A stretch of DNA of 64,000 nucleotides, from NCBI RefSeq assembly GCF_020731355.1, contig NZ_JAJFZK010000003.1, forward strand, positions 124,001-188,000. The letters run 5' to 3'. Every line of letters begins with the position of its first letter. Position 1 is the first letter of the stretch. Source of the DNA: Bacillus sp. REN16 (GTDB lineage Bacteria; Bacillota; Bacilli; Bacillales; Bacillaceae_L). The notes below the pieces were generated by a model, which saw nothing but the letters and a program-made list of their open reading frames with translations, was not told the origin of the DNA and searched no databases. Below, piece by piece: positions 16,106 to 25,034 of this stretch. The position numbers and the translations under genes were made by a program.

Positions 16106-17764
16106 TTATGCTTCGTCCTTTAGCCAAACTTCGCCGTCCTTGTAAACCATTTGTTCTGGATAGCGCATATCGACAACCTCGTCTTGTTTGGCCTGTGAAG
16201 GCGCTTCGGTCATTAGAGAAACAATGATGTTTCCTAAGAAACCTGCTGCTGCTCCAAAGATTCCTGCACCTGTGTCAATAATTCCAAGAATTGTGAAGCC
16301 ACCATATTTTGCTGCAAAAATATATGATAATACGACGACTAATCCGATCAGCATTCCCGAAATAACACCCTTCGCATTCGAACGCTTCCACCATACACCG
16401 AGTACAAGCGCCGGGAAGAACGTACTAGATGCAATCGCAAATGCCCATGCCACGATTTGCGTGATGGCTCCAGGAGGGTTTAATGCAACTAATCCTGCAA
16501 CCAATGTCGCAACGACTATTGACCAACGCGCTACATTCAAGCGATTTTTTTCTGATGCCTCCGGCTTTAGAACTCGATAATAAACATCGTGTGCAAATGC
16601 AGAAGATAGGGCAATCATTAGCCCACCAGCAGTCGATAAGGCTGCTGCCATCGCACCTGCTGCCATTAACCCGATAACGAATACACCCAGATTCGCAATT
16701 TCAGGTGTCGCCATAACGACGATATCATTCGCGATTGTCATTTCCTGCCACTGTAAAATTCCATCGGCGTTCGCATCTGCAAGCTTTAATAAACCTGTGT
16801 CAATCCAGCTTTGGGTCCAATGAGGAAGTTCTGTCATTTTTTGACCTGCAACCTTCGTCATCAGGATGAAACGTGAGAATGCTGCATAAGCAGGTGCGGA
16901 CAAGTATAATAGGCCGATGAATAATAGTGCCCAAGCTCCTGACCAACGGGCTGCCTTCATCGTTGAAACCGTATAGAAGCGCACAATAACGTGTGGCAAT
17001 CCCGCCGTACCGCACATTAACGTGAACATTAAGGCCAAGAACTGCCACTCAGAACCTGTTGCAAACGGTGCAAAGTATTCTGTGAAGCCAAGTTGGCGAT
17101 CAAGCTCTCCAATCTCCGCAACTACTTTTCCATATGATAACCATGGAAGTGGATTGCTTGTTAATTGCAAGGAGATAAAAATTACCGGAATCAAGTATGC
17201 AACAATTAAGACGATGTATTGGGCAACCTGTGTCCAGGTAATCCCCTTCATACCACCCATCGCGGCGTAGAAGGCAATTAATACAACCCCAATCATCGTT
17301 CCAATTCCAGCATCAATTTCAAAAAGACGCCCAATTACAACTCCAGAACCAGATAACTGGCCAATCGAGTACGTAAACGAAATAATGATGGTACAGATTG
17401 CCGCAACGATACGCGCTGTATGGCTATCGAAGCGGTCCCCGATAAACTCAGGAACAGTATAACGCCCATATTTACGAAGCTGTGGCGCCAGGAGGAAGGT
17501 TAAAAGTAAATATCCACCTGTCCATCCCATGATATAAGCTAGACCGCCATATCCAAGAGCCATGATTGTTCCGGCCATCCCGATAAACGACGCAGCACTC
17601 ATCCAGTCTGCTCCGATAGCCATTCCGTTATAAATTGGAGGCACTCCACGTCCTGCTACATAAAAGTCCGACGTCGCCTTTGCACGGTTAAAAATGGCGA
17701 TCCCAATATAAAGTCCAAACGACGCTAAAATAATGATTAATGAGACCAGAAATTGTGTATCCAA
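16106..17764 (-). CDS. Sodium:solute symporter, acetate/cation symporter type
   Basis: A 552-aa SSS-family transporter with about 13 membrane segments. Family marks include FYVAGRGVPPIYNGMAIGAD near residue 35, the GYGGLAYIMGW and RYTVPEFIGDRF stretches, and the sodium-site helix SFTYSIGQLSGSG. The TTG at 17764 is chosen because GGGGGAGGAAAT lies just before it; the frame upstream is open but lacks signals. An insertion with DANADGILQWQE between helices is calcium-loop-like and typical of this ActP-like clade. Co-occurrence with a DUF4212 subunit supports a two-part symporter. Substrate is probably a short carboxylate such as acetate, by inference. Confidence 0.9.
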   Translation of the reverse strand: MDTQFLVSLIIILASFGLYIGIAIFNRAKATSDFYVAGRGVPPIYNGMAIGADWMSAASFIGMAGTIMALGYGGLAYIMGWTGGYLLLTFLLAPQLRKYGRYTVPEFIGDRFDSHTARIVAAICTIIISFTYSIGQLSGSGVVIGRLFEIDAGIGTMIGVVLIAFYAAMGGMKGITWTQVAQYIVLIVAYLIPVIFISLQLTSNPLPWLSYGKVVAEIGELDRQLGFTEYFAPFATGSEWQFLALMFTLMCGTAGLPHVIVRFYTVSTMKAARWSGAWALLFIGLLYLSAPAYAAFSRFILMTKVAGQKMTELPHWTQSWIDTGLLKLADANADGILQWQEMTIANDIVVMATPEIANLGVFVIGLMAAGAMAAALSTAGGLMIALSSAFAHDVYYRVLKPEASEKNRLNVARWSIVVATLVAGLVALNPPGAITQIVAWAFAIASSTFFPALVLGVWWKRSNAKGVISGMLIGLVVVLSYIFAAKYGGFTILGIIDTGAGIFGAAAGFLGNIIVSLMTEAPSQAKQDEVVDMRYPEQMVYKDGEVWLKDEA

Positions 17765-17988
17765 ATTTCCTCCCCCTTTGGGTTCAAATATAGGCTTACG
17801 ATTTGGTTGGAAAGACAGCCTCTTTTTTATCATTTTGTAGGGCTTGTGTATATTTTAAGAATGAAGTATGGAATGATTGTTACGAAACTTGAGACTGGTT
17901 TTTTCATCAAGAAACGTCTAGAAGTAGGGGTTATTCCTGTTACGTAGGTTCCAAGAATGAGAATATGATTGTTTGGTAGGATAGAATT

Positions 17989-18291
17989 TTAATGATCAAG
18001 TACTTTTCCAGAGCTGATTTGCTTATTTTTCTCTTCATCGATGCCGTATTTTTGATCAATTTTATCGCTAACCTTTGCATTCACAAAAAGAATAATGATG
18101 AAGGTTGCAACCGCACCCTGTGCCCCCATGAAATAATGGAACGGCAATCCGTTTACCGAAAAGGCAGAAAGCGGTTTTGCAAACAGGACCACTCCAAACG
18201 AAACAATAAAACCGATAATGAGGTAGATAATAATATTTCTCGTTTTCTCCCTAAAGTAACTTTCGGCAATCTTCTTATCAACTTTTTTCAA
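17989..18291 (-). CDS. DUF4212 small subunit of the sodium/solute symporter
   Basis: A 100-aa protein with two membrane segments (residues about 20-42 and 55-75) and the family motif GLPFHYFMGAQGA between and into the second helix. The TTG start has GGAGG nine bases upstream. DUF4212 proteins are always found just before large SSS symporters and are regarded as their small subunit. Here the large subunit follows after 224 bases, a longer gap than usual, with nothing recognisable in it. Confidence 0.88.
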   Translation of the reverse strand: MKKVDKKIAESYFREKTRNIIIYLIIGFIVSFGVVLFAKPLSAFSVNGLPFHYFMGAQGAVATFIIILFVNAKVSDKIDQKYGIDEEKNKQISSGKVLDH

Positions 18292-18393
18292 CTGCTGGCA
18301 CCTCCATAGAAATAGAATTGTTTTGGCCTTCCGGTTCCACTTTTTTCTTTCACATCACCTCCTTTTCGGGTCAGCACTTATGTACTATCTGAG

Positions 18394-18573
18394 TTAACCA
18401 AGGTTAAAAATGAAACGCAGTGTCTCCCCAAGTGGTGCTGGAAACCGGATGACTTCGATGACAAAATACGCAAAGATAGATGCAAACGGCAGAATTAAAA
18501 AGAGGGGGCGCTTACGTTTAAACGCCATAAATAGGCTGAACCCAACAATAATTAGCATCAAAAATAGGATCAT
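18394..18573 (-). CDS. Small two-helix membrane protein at the head of the symporter operon (59 aa)
   Basis: ATG at 18573 follows AAGGAG at nine bases and the frame closes at TAA 18394. The product has two hydrophobic segments (MILFLMLIIVGFSLFMAF, then a basic KRKRP turn, then LFLILPFASIFAYFVIEVI) and a short amphipathic tail. It is 102 bases upstream of the DUF4212 gene on the same strand, directly behind a cre box. It may be an accessory peptide of the symporter; I do not know a family for it. Confidence 0.65.
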   Translation of the reverse strand: MILFLMLIIVGFSLFMAFKRKRPLFLILPFASIFAYFVIEVIRFPAPLGETLRFIFNLG

Positions 18574-18592
18574 GACGAAACACTCCTTACTG

Positions 18593-18606
18593 TGTAAGCG
18601 TTATCA
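18593..18606. promoter_or_regulatory. CcpA catabolite-responsive element (cre)
   Basis: TGTAAGCGTTATCA matches the cre consensus TGWNANCGNTNWCA at every defined position on both strands. It lies 20 bases upstream of the small gene start at 18573, where bound CcpA-HPr(Ser-P) would block initiation or elongation, implying repression of the symporter operon by preferred sugars. The AT-rich 18607-18760 stretch upstream should carry the promoter. Confidence 0.85.
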
Positions 18607-18762
18607 CTACTCAATAAATCAAATGAATACATTTACTATATTACGAGTTACATTTTATAATATTACGAAAATTATTAATATTTATATTATGAATTTTTTT
18701 CTAGAGCTCGTCAAGAAAAGATTTTGGCGAATTTAGGGGATATATCTTGGAGTTAGATCTTG

Positions 18763-19290
18763 CTATAACAATACCGCTCCATACAAAAGCGAGCCAACAA
18801 TCACATATGCAGGATGAACCTTCCATTTTTCAAGCAGCAAAAAACTAAGCACAATTAAAATAAGCGAATGCATCCATCCGGCATCTGCATAGGACTCCTC
18901 AAAAAAGCGGTACGCCATTGCACCCAACAGTACCGCGATCGTTGGTCGGATATAGTTCGTCATCCGCTTTACTTTTGGGGAATGCTTGAATTTTTTCAAA
19001 ATGCTAAGCAAACCAATCATTAAAATCAAGGAGGGAGCAACTGTCGCAAAAGTAGCAACCACCGCACCCAATATCCCTGCTTGCTGGTAACCTATATACC
19101 CAGCCATTTTGGTAGCAATCGGACCCGGCAAAGCATTTCCAATTGCAATGACTTCACTGAAATCATGAACCGATAGCCAATGATAACGATGAACGACCTC
19201 ATTTTCAACAAGTGGAATTGATGCGGGACCGCCGCCATAGCCAAGGATTCCCGGGATTAAAAAAGCGATAAAAAGCTGCACAAAAATCAT
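18763..19290 (-). CDS. Half-size chromate transporter family protein (pair 1, second subunit)
   Basis: A 175-aa single CHR domain with about five to six membrane helices. The signature is GILGYGGGPASIPLVENEVV near residue 13 and NALPGPIATKMAGYIGYQ near 55. ATG at 19290 overlaps the upstream gene's stop (ATGA), so the two halves are coupled and should form the heterodimeric form of the ChrA-type transporter. Known members export chromate or sulphate-like anions; the physiological substrate here is uncertain. It is very similar to 22042-22572. Confidence 0.9.
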   Translation of the reverse strand: MIFVQLFIAFLIPGILGYGGGPASIPLVENEVVHRYHWLSVHDFSEVIAIGNALPGPIATKMAGYIGYQQAGILGAVVATFATVAPSLILMIGLLSILKKFKHSPKVKRMTNYIRPTIAVLLGAMAYRFFEESYADAGWMHSLILIVLSFLLLEKWKVHPAYVIVGSLLYGAVLL

Positions 19291-19838
19291 GGTTGCCTCT
19301 CCTCCTGCTTGTCTTTCTTGATTAGTGCCATCACTAGCAGGACGCCAACTAAAATGCCTGGATGTACACCGAGTACATCTAACACGAAAATACTGAGTAT
19401 CCCTAGCAAAATGGCTTTCGTCCAACCAAGCCCTTTTTTAGCATTCATAAAAAACTCCCATGTTAATTGAGCAAGCATAACCCCAACTACTGCCAGCACT
19501 GCCTTCGTCATCCCCTGCACCCAATCAAGATTTTTAAACGAGGTCAATGAGGTAAGCAAAACAATCATTAATAGGATGGTCGGGACCGCGGTTGCCAAAA
19601 CCGCATTGATCATTCCAAGCCAGCCGCCAACGCGATAACCGATATAGCCGGCCATTTTTGTCGCAATAGGTCCAGGCAGTGTGTTTCCTAATGCCAGAAT
19701 ATCGCCAAAATCATCATCATTGAGCCATTTGTAGCGCTCCACAGCCTCCTTATGGACAAGTGGAATCGATGACGGACCGCCCCCATACCCGAGCAAGCCA
19801 ACTTTTAAAAATGCTAAAAAAAGATGGAATTGTTTCAT
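19287..19838 (-). CDS. Half-size chromate transporter family protein (pair 1, first subunit)
   Basis: A 183-aa CHR-domain protein: GLLGYGGGPSSIPLVHKEAV near residue 14 and NTLPGPIATKMAGYIGYRVG near 55, with a charged end KKDKQEERQP that overlaps the next gene. It is first in its two-gene unit. The N-terminal half type (HKEAV) differs from its partner (ENEVV), matching the N- and C-terminal halves of full-length ChrA, a known arrangement in Bacillus (ywrB/ywrA). Confidence 0.9.
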   Translation of the reverse strand: MKQFHLFLAFLKVGLLGYGGGPSSIPLVHKEAVERYKWLNDDDFGDILALGNTLPGPIATKMAGYIGYRVGGWLGMINAVLATAVPTILLMIVLLTSLTSFKNLDWVQGMTKAVLAVVGVMLAQLTWEFFMNAKKGLGWTKAILLGILSIFVLDVLGVHPGILVGVLLVMALIKKDKQEERQP

Positions 19839-20016
19839 ACGGTATTCCCCTTTAGTAATCGAATCAAAATTTACAACGTTGAAAAGATGAAAATATTAAT
19901 TCCTTCATTTTCTTACAGGAAACCCTTTATAATAGGAAAAGTAATGATTGGAAAGTTTGTCAATCTTGTATTAGAATACCTATCTGCGCTTTTTTTATGA
20001 AAATAGAGTAAATGAG

Positions 20017-21375
20017 GTGGCTGGCATTAAGGAATTGCTTAAAACAAGTAATTGGATTTCGGGCTTACAATGGCTCTTTTTTATTTTCACGAATATTGTG
20101 GTTATTCCGATTACAGTCGGGGCTGCTTTTGAGCTTCCTCCGGAAAAAGTTGTGAACCTGCTCCAGCTTTCATTTATCGTGACCGGTCTTGCATGTATGA
20201 CGCAGGCTATTTTTGGCCATAAACGTGCCATTATGGAGGGACAATCTGGTCTTTGGTGGGGGATAACTTTAGCTCTTTGTGCGACCGCATCTGGCCAAGG
20301 GATGTCTTTGGAGGAATTGGGCGGCAGCTTGACTGTGGGGATTATGATTTCTGCTAGCATCACATTCCTTATTGGTATTTCCGGATTAGGACCGCATCTT
20401 GCAAAATTTTTTAGCCCTGCTGTGATGGGTGTGTTTATGTTTTTATTAGGATGTCAATTAATTGGTATCTTCTTGAAGGGAATGCTTGGAATCCCATTTG
20501 GTGATCAAGCGCAAGATGCACAAATTGATCTATCCATTTCATTGTTGGCGATTCTCATCGCGATTCTAGTCATTATTCTGAGTGTAAAGGCACCCCCCGC
20601 GATCAGACGTTATAGTTTATTGATTGGGATCATCATTGGTTGGATTACGTATTCCCTTATTTTTAACCCCCAGAATCCCGTTAGCGGAGTTTCATCACTA
20701 AGTATCGATTTATTTCCGTTAGGGGAACCCGCTTGGAATCTAGGCATTATTATTACTACTGTTCTAGCAGGATTGCTAAATGTCGCTAATACGTTTGGGG
20801 CTTTAAAAGGAACTGAGGGCTTGTATCAGGTGCAAACGACAAAGTCTGAATACAGGGGAACCTTTGCCATCACAGGTATTTTCACCTTTATCGGCGGGGT
20901 ACTTGGGCTAGTACCTTATTCACCTTATGTATCGTCTATCGGTTTTCTAAGTCAAACAGGAATTTTAAAAAGATTGCCGTTCATTCTTGGTGGGTTCATG
21001 TTTGTAGTGATGGGGCTGATACCGCCGATTGGACACTTTTTTTCTCAATTACCATTGAGCGTTGGAAGTGCGGCATTGTTTGCATCTTATTTATTGCTGT
21101 TTAATTCGTCGTTCACCTTTTTCAAGCAAATTGAATTTAACACGATGAATGCATATCGTTCAGCAATCCCATTGTTTGTCGGGGTTGTGATTATGTCGCT
21201 TCCTGCATCTTATTTCGAATCCATTCCAGCAGTTGTGCGTCCGTTATTAAGCAGCGGATTATTAATGGGAATTCTCTTAGCCTTGCTATTAGAAAACTTG
21301 ATAAAGTGGGATCGGATCGGAGTAACTGAAGAGGATACAGATGAAAAATTAGATAAAACTACGAATAGCGCATGA
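20017..21375 (+). CDS. NCS2-family nucleobase permease (uracil/xanthine type)
   Basis: A 452-aa transporter with about 12 to 14 membrane segments; the order of hydrophobic blocks and motifs such as SGLWWGITLALCATASGQG, LGPHLAKFFSPAVMG and NVANTFGALKGTEGLY fit the nucleobase:cation symporter-2 (xanthine/uracil/ascorbate) family. The best start is GTG 20017, although the ribosome binding site is weak. It is the only plus-strand gene in an 18.4-25 kb block otherwise running minus. TATAAT at 19931-19936 may be its -10. I looked for a purine riboswitch in the 178-bp leader and saw none. The exact nucleobase is undetermined. Confidence 0.87.
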   Translation: MAGIKELLKTSNWISGLQWLFFIFTNIVVIPITVGAAFELPPEKVVNLLQLSFIVTGLACMTQAIFGHKRAIMEGQSGLWWGITLALCATASGQGMSLEELGGSLTVGIMISASITFLIGISGLGPHLAKFFSPAVMGVFMFLLGCQLIGIFLKGMLGIPFGDQAQDAQIDLSISLLAILIAILVIILSVKAPPAIRRYSLLIGIIIGWITYSLIFNPQNPVSGVSSLSIDLFPLGEPAWNLGIIITTVLAGLLNVANTFGALKGTEGLYQVQTTKSEYRGTFAITGIFTFIGGVLGLVPYSPYVSSIGFLSQTGILKRLPFILGGFMFVVMGLIPPIGHFFSQLPLSVGSAALFASYLLLFNSSFTFFKQIEFNTMNAYRSAIPLFVGVVIMSLPASYFESIPAVVRPLLSSGLLMGILLALLLENLIKWDRIGVTEEDTDEKLDKTTNSA

Positions 21376-21403
21376 TTACACATGCGCTATTTCTTTTATT
21401 CGT

Positions 21404-22009
21404 TTATCTACCTAAAACTTCAATCATTGTAACAATTGCTTCATTTAGATCTCTTTGTGACCAGCTTGGCAGATTTGGATTTTTAATCGCAAGTTCATGT
21501 GATGCTGGAATGTGGATAAAGCCGGCTAGAGTAGGCAGACTTTCCTCGTTAATTTTGTGTAAAACGGAATACATTACATTGTTGCATAGATATGTTCCCG
21601 CTGTATTTGAAATGGCCGCTGGAAAACCTTTTTCGATCGCTGCATTGACAAACTCTCGGATTGGCAAAGCTGAAAAATAGCCCGCTGGACCATCTTCTTC
21701 AATTGGTGAATCCTGCAGCTTCACACCACGATTATCAACCGCACCATCCCGGCAGTTAATCGCAATCCGTTCCGGCGTCATTTTATTTCTCCCTCCAGCA
21801 AGCCCAAGGGAAATCACGACATCGGGTTGATATTCGTCTAAATGCATTAGACATTGTTTGGCTGATTCTTGAAAATCAACAGGCAGGATTTTTCCGATCA
21901 CTTCATATCCAGCAATCGTTTTACCATTCAGGGCATTTACAACCTCTTCCGTTGGATTTATCGGAAAGTCTAAAAAAGGTTCAAACCCTGTTACTAATAA
22001 TTTTTTCAT
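21404..22009 (-). CDS. pcp: Pyrrolidone-carboxylate peptidase (pyroglutamyl peptidase I)
   Basis: A 201-aa C15-family cysteine peptidase that removes N-terminal pyroglutamate from peptides in the cytoplasm. It begins MKKLLVTGFEPFLDFPINPT with GGAGGTCATT upstream of ATG 22009. The catalytic Glu lies in MTPERIAIN, the nucleophile in SNTAGTYLCN, and the His in FIHIPAS, so the triad is complete. It starts 33 bases after a chromate transporter half and is the last gene of a ggt-chr-chr-pcp unit, which pairs it with gamma-glutamyl metabolism. Confidence 0.95.
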   Translation of the reverse strand: MKKLLVTGFEPFLDFPINPTEEVVNALNGKTIAGYEVIGKILPVDFQESAKQCLMHLDEYQPDVVISLGLAGGRNKMTPERIAINCRDGAVDNRGVKLQDSPIEEDGPAGYFSALPIREFVNAAIEKGFPAAISNTAGTYLCNNVMYSVLHKINEESLPTLAGFIHIPASHELAIKNPNLPSWSQRDLNEAIVTMIEVLGR

Positions 22010-22041
22010 AATGACCTCCATTTTTCGTTTTGCCTCGCTTA

Positions 22042-22572
22042 TTACGCCAAGAAAAGTGCTCCATATCCTAGTGCTCCAATAATCACATAAGCTGGGTGAA
22101 CCTTCAGTTTTTCCATTAAAATAAAGCTCACTACAATTAGGATAATCGTTTGTAACCAACCAGCATCCACGTAAGATGTTGTGAAAAAGCTAATCGTCAA
22201 AGTTCCTAACAATACTGCAATTGCTGGGCGTACATAATTGGACAAGCGTTTTACCTTTGGTGAATCTTTGTGTCGATATAAAAAACCCAGTAAAACAATC
22301 ATCAGAATTAAGGATGGTGCGACAGTGGCAAAGATTGCGAATATGGAACCTGGAATTCCAGCTACATCATATCCAATATAACCAGCCATTTTTGTTGCAA
22401 TCGGTCCCGGCAGCGAATTCCCTAGTGCGAGCACCTCACTAAATTCCGAAACCGTTAACCAACCGTAACGTCCCACCACCTCATTTTCAACAAGAGGAAT
22501 GGATGACGGACCGCCTCCATACCCAACAATTCCAGGGATAAAAAAGGCTAAAAAAAGTTGCAAATAAATCAC
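22042..22572 (-). CDS. ywrA: Half-size chromate transporter family protein (pair 2, second subunit)
   Basis: A 176-aa CHR domain: GIVGYGGGPSSIPLVENEVV near residue 13, NSLPGPIATKMAGYIGYDVA near 55 and KLKVHPAYVIIGALGYGALF at the end. It overlaps the preceding half by four bases. It is alignable over its whole length with 18763-19290, so the two pairs are paralogous. In B. subtilis ywrA and ywrB form such a pair beside ywrC and ywrD, the same neighbours as here. Confidence 0.88.
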   Translation of the reverse strand: MIYLQLFLAFFIPGIVGYGGGPSSIPLVENEVVGRYGWLTVSEFSEVLALGNSLPGPIATKMAGYIGYDVAGIPGSIFAIFATVAPSLILMIVLLGFLYRHKDSPKVKRLSNYVRPAIAVLLGTLTISFFTTSYVDAGWLQTIILIVVSFILMEKLKVHPAYVIIGALGYGALFLA

Positions 22573-23144
22573 ATGCCCACCCCCTTTTCCTTCTCTTGCT
22601 TAATTTCTGGGGCTTTGTCTTTTTTCACGAGTGCTGCGATTAACAGCACAACAATGACAATTCCCGGATGAACTCCGAGGAACTCCATTAATAGAAAACT
22701 AGAAATAATAATGCCCCCGGCCGCTTTCCAGCCTAAGGAGTCCTTTGACTTTTTTAAAAAGTCCCATGTTAATGTCGCCATCATCACACAAACGACCGGA
22801 ATAACCGCCTTTGTCATCCCATGGACCCAAGGCTGATCCTTTAGTGAGGATAAAAAGGTTAGCAATATAATCATAAGTAGAATGGTAGGAACTATGGATG
22901 CCAATACTGCATTTAACATCCCTATAATTCCACCTACCCGGTAGCCAATATAGCCGGACATTTTCGTATTGATCGGCCCTGGTAATGTATTCGCAAGGGC
23001 GAGCACATCGGAAAATTCATCATCATTCATCCATTTATACTTTTCAACGACCTCTTTATGAACGAGAGGGATCGTAGAGGGTCCACCTCCATAACCCAAA
23101 ATACTCGAACGAAAAAAGGCGATAAAGATATCAAGCTGTTTCAT
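22569..23144 (-). CDS. ywrB: Half-size chromate transporter family protein (pair 2, first subunit)
   Basis: A 191-aa CHR-domain protein with SILGYGGGPSTIPLVHKEVV near residue 13 and NTLPGPINTKMSGYIGYRVG near 55; note INTKMS where the other three copies have IATKMA. The charged tail KKDKAPEIKQEKEKGVGM overlaps its partner. It starts 24 bases after the ggt stop codon, so it is co-transcribed with ggt and pcp, which points to a role linked with peptide or glutathione-like substrates rather than environmental chromate; that is inference. Confidence 0.87.
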   Translation of the reverse strand: MKQLDIFIAFFRSSILGYGGGPSTIPLVHKEVVEKYKWMNDDEFSDVLALANTLPGPINTKMSGYIGYRVGGIIGMLNAVLASIVPTILLMIILLTFLSSLKDQPWVHGMTKAVIPVVCVMMATLTWDFLKKSKDSLGWKAAGGIIISSFLLMEFLGVHPGIVIVVLLIAALVKKDKAPEIKQEKEKGVGM

Positions 23145-23168
23145 ATTCTCATCTCATTTCATTTTGTT

Positions 23169-24779
23169 TTACCAAGATGCAATTCCACCGTCTGTTCTAG
23201 CCTCCGTACCGCCTGCAAGAACGCCTGTCTTAGGGTCTCTCCAAATGATTTGGCCGCGGCCAAAACCACCGCCATCAAGAGCAACCTGAATTTGGTGACC
23301 ACGCCGTGCAAGCGCCTGAGCAACATGTGTTGGAAAGGTCGGTTCCACCAACACCTTTTTATCCTCAATCCATTGCCATCTTGGCGAGTCAAGTGCCGCC
23401 TGCGGGTTCAAATGAAAGTCAATCGTATTCATAATTACTTGCGCATGCCCCTGAGGCTGCATATATCCACCCATGACACCGAATGGCCCAACTGCATCTC
23501 CATCCTTTGTTAAAAATCCAGGAATGATCGTATGGTACGTCTTTTTACCAGGTTCTAACGCGTTTTCATGTGCCGGATCCATTGAAAAGTCATGGCCGCG
23601 ATTTTGAAGCGCAATCCCTGTTCCCGGTATGACAATCCCTGAGCCAAAGCCCATGTAATTACTTTGGATGAATGACACCATATTTCCTTCCCCATCAGCC
23701 GTTGCAAGGTACACAGTCCCGCCACTAGGAGGTGTACCTGGTTCTGGTGTTAATGCCTCATCACCAATTAAGCCTCTTCTTTGGGCAGCATATTCTTCAG
23801 ATAAAAGCTGTGCCGCCGCTACGGACATTTTCTCAGGATCTGTCACATATTTTTTACCGTCCGAAAAGGCTAGTTTCATTGCTTCAATTTGCTTGTGGTA
23901 GGTTTCAACGGATTCCTTTTCCATCAGGTCAAAGCCGTTCAGGATGTTCAGTGCCATCAATGCAATGATTCCTTGACCATTTGGCGGAATCTCCCATACA
24001 TCATAACCACGGTAGTTCACTGAAATAGGCTGCACCCATTCTGGTTTATAGTCAGCTAGATCCTCTTTCGAAAGGAAGCCACCATGTTCCTTGAAAAAGG
24101 CATCAATTTTATCCGCTAGTTCGCCTTTGTAAAAGCTTTCCGCATTGGTTTCCGCGATCGAGCGCAGTGTATTCGCATGCCCTTTAGAGCTCCAAACCTC
24201 GCCAATTTCCGGTGCACGGCCTTCAGGAGCAAACGTGTCAAACCAGCCTTTGTATTCTGGCGCTGTAAAAATTGCCTTATACTTTTTATGGGCACCCTTC
24301 CAATATTTTGCTAGAACAGGAGAAAGCGGAAATCCCTCTTCGGCATACTTAATAGCCGGCTCCAGGACCTCTGTTAATGGAAGCTTACCGAAACGTCGGG
24401 ATAGTTCTGCCCATGCAGAAGGAACTCCAGGAACCGTAACTGGCAGTAAGCCAAATGTCGGCATACCATCATGGCCTTTTGCTTTTACAGCATCTATTGA
24501 AATGCTTTTTGGCGCCGGTCCGCTTGCATTTAGACCATACAGCTCGCCCTTCACCCATACAAGAGCAAAAGCATCTCCGCCAATCCCGTTTGAAGTGGGC
24601 TCAACAACAGTCAAGGTTGCCGCCGTTGCGATCGCTGCATCAATCGCATTTCCCCCTTTTTTTAAAATATCTAAACCCGCTTGTGCCGCTAACGGCTGAG
24701 ATGTCGCGACCATCCCATTTTTCGCAAAAGTCGCCATCCGTTGTGAAGCATACGGATAATTCAAATAATCCAAATTCAT
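23169..24779 (-). CDS. ywrD: Gamma-glutamyltransferase-like protein, cytoplasmic YwrD type
   Basis: A 536-aa Ntn-hydrolase. The first part (NAIDAAIATAATLTVVEPTSNGIGGDAF) is the GGT large subunit; the autocleavage nucleophile is the Thr of PPSGGTVYLATADGEGN near residue 365, and the small subunit follows with GFGSGIV and DSPRWQW. There is no signal peptide, in contrast to secreted Ggt, matching B. subtilis YwrD. AAGGGG precedes the ATG. It is divergent from the Lrp-type regulator gene and heads the ywrD-ywrB-ywrA-pcp unit. It may hydrolyse intracellular gamma-glutamyl compounds. Confidence 0.93.
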   Translation of the reverse strand: MNLDYLNYPYASQRMATFAKNGMVATSQPLAAQAGLDILKKGGNAIDAAIATAATLTVVEPTSNGIGGDAFALVWVKGELYGLNASGPAPKSISIDAVKAKGHDGMPTFGLLPVTVPGVPSAWAELSRRFGKLPLTEVLEPAIKYAEEGFPLSPVLAKYWKGAHKKYKAIFTAPEYKGWFDTFAPEGRAPEIGEVWSSKGHANTLRSIAETNAESFYKGELADKIDAFFKEHGGFLSKEDLADYKPEWVQPISVNYRGYDVWEIPPNGQGIIALMALNILNGFDLMEKESVETYHKQIEAMKLAFSDGKKYVTDPEKMSVAAAQLLSEEYAAQRRGLIGDEALTPEPGTPPSGGTVYLATADGEGNMVSFIQSNYMGFGSGIVIPGTGIALQNRGHDFSMDPAHENALEPGKKTYHTIIPGFLTKDGDAVGPFGVMGGYMQPQGHAQVIMNTIDFHLNPQAALDSPRWQWIEDKKVLVEPTFPTHVAQALARRGHQIQVALDGGGFGRGQIIWRDPKTGVLAGGTEARTDGGIASW

Positions 24780-24889
24780 TTTTCAAATCCCCTTTTTATG
24801 TATCTATTTTTGACAAATGTTAGTTATTTTTTAAATATTGATTAACAAACGGAATATTTCATTTATAATTATGATTATAGTTGAAATTG

Positions 24890-24901
24890 AGAATATATTC
24901 T
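24890..24901. promoter_or_regulatory. Palindrome in the divergent ggt/lrp spacer
   Basis: AGAATATATTCT is a perfect 12-bp palindrome in an AT-rich 250-bp divergent spacer. AsnC/Lrp-type regulators bind such AT-rich dyads, so it is a candidate site for the product of the adjacent gene. Confidence 0.45.
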
Positions 24902-25034
24902 ATCATTTTGTAAAATAAGTAAAACGGCGGGATGTTTAGCTTTTGGCGAATATCAAAACGTAAGCATGTCCATTTTTTGATGTATGTAATTCAGACCAAT
25001 GGTAAAATAAATGAAAAGTAAAAGTGGTGGCGGA

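Noticed and set aside
19839-20016. Purine riboswitch ahead of the NCS2 permease
   Set aside because: No conserved three-way junction sequences and no terminator/antiterminator pair are visible in the 178-bp leader.
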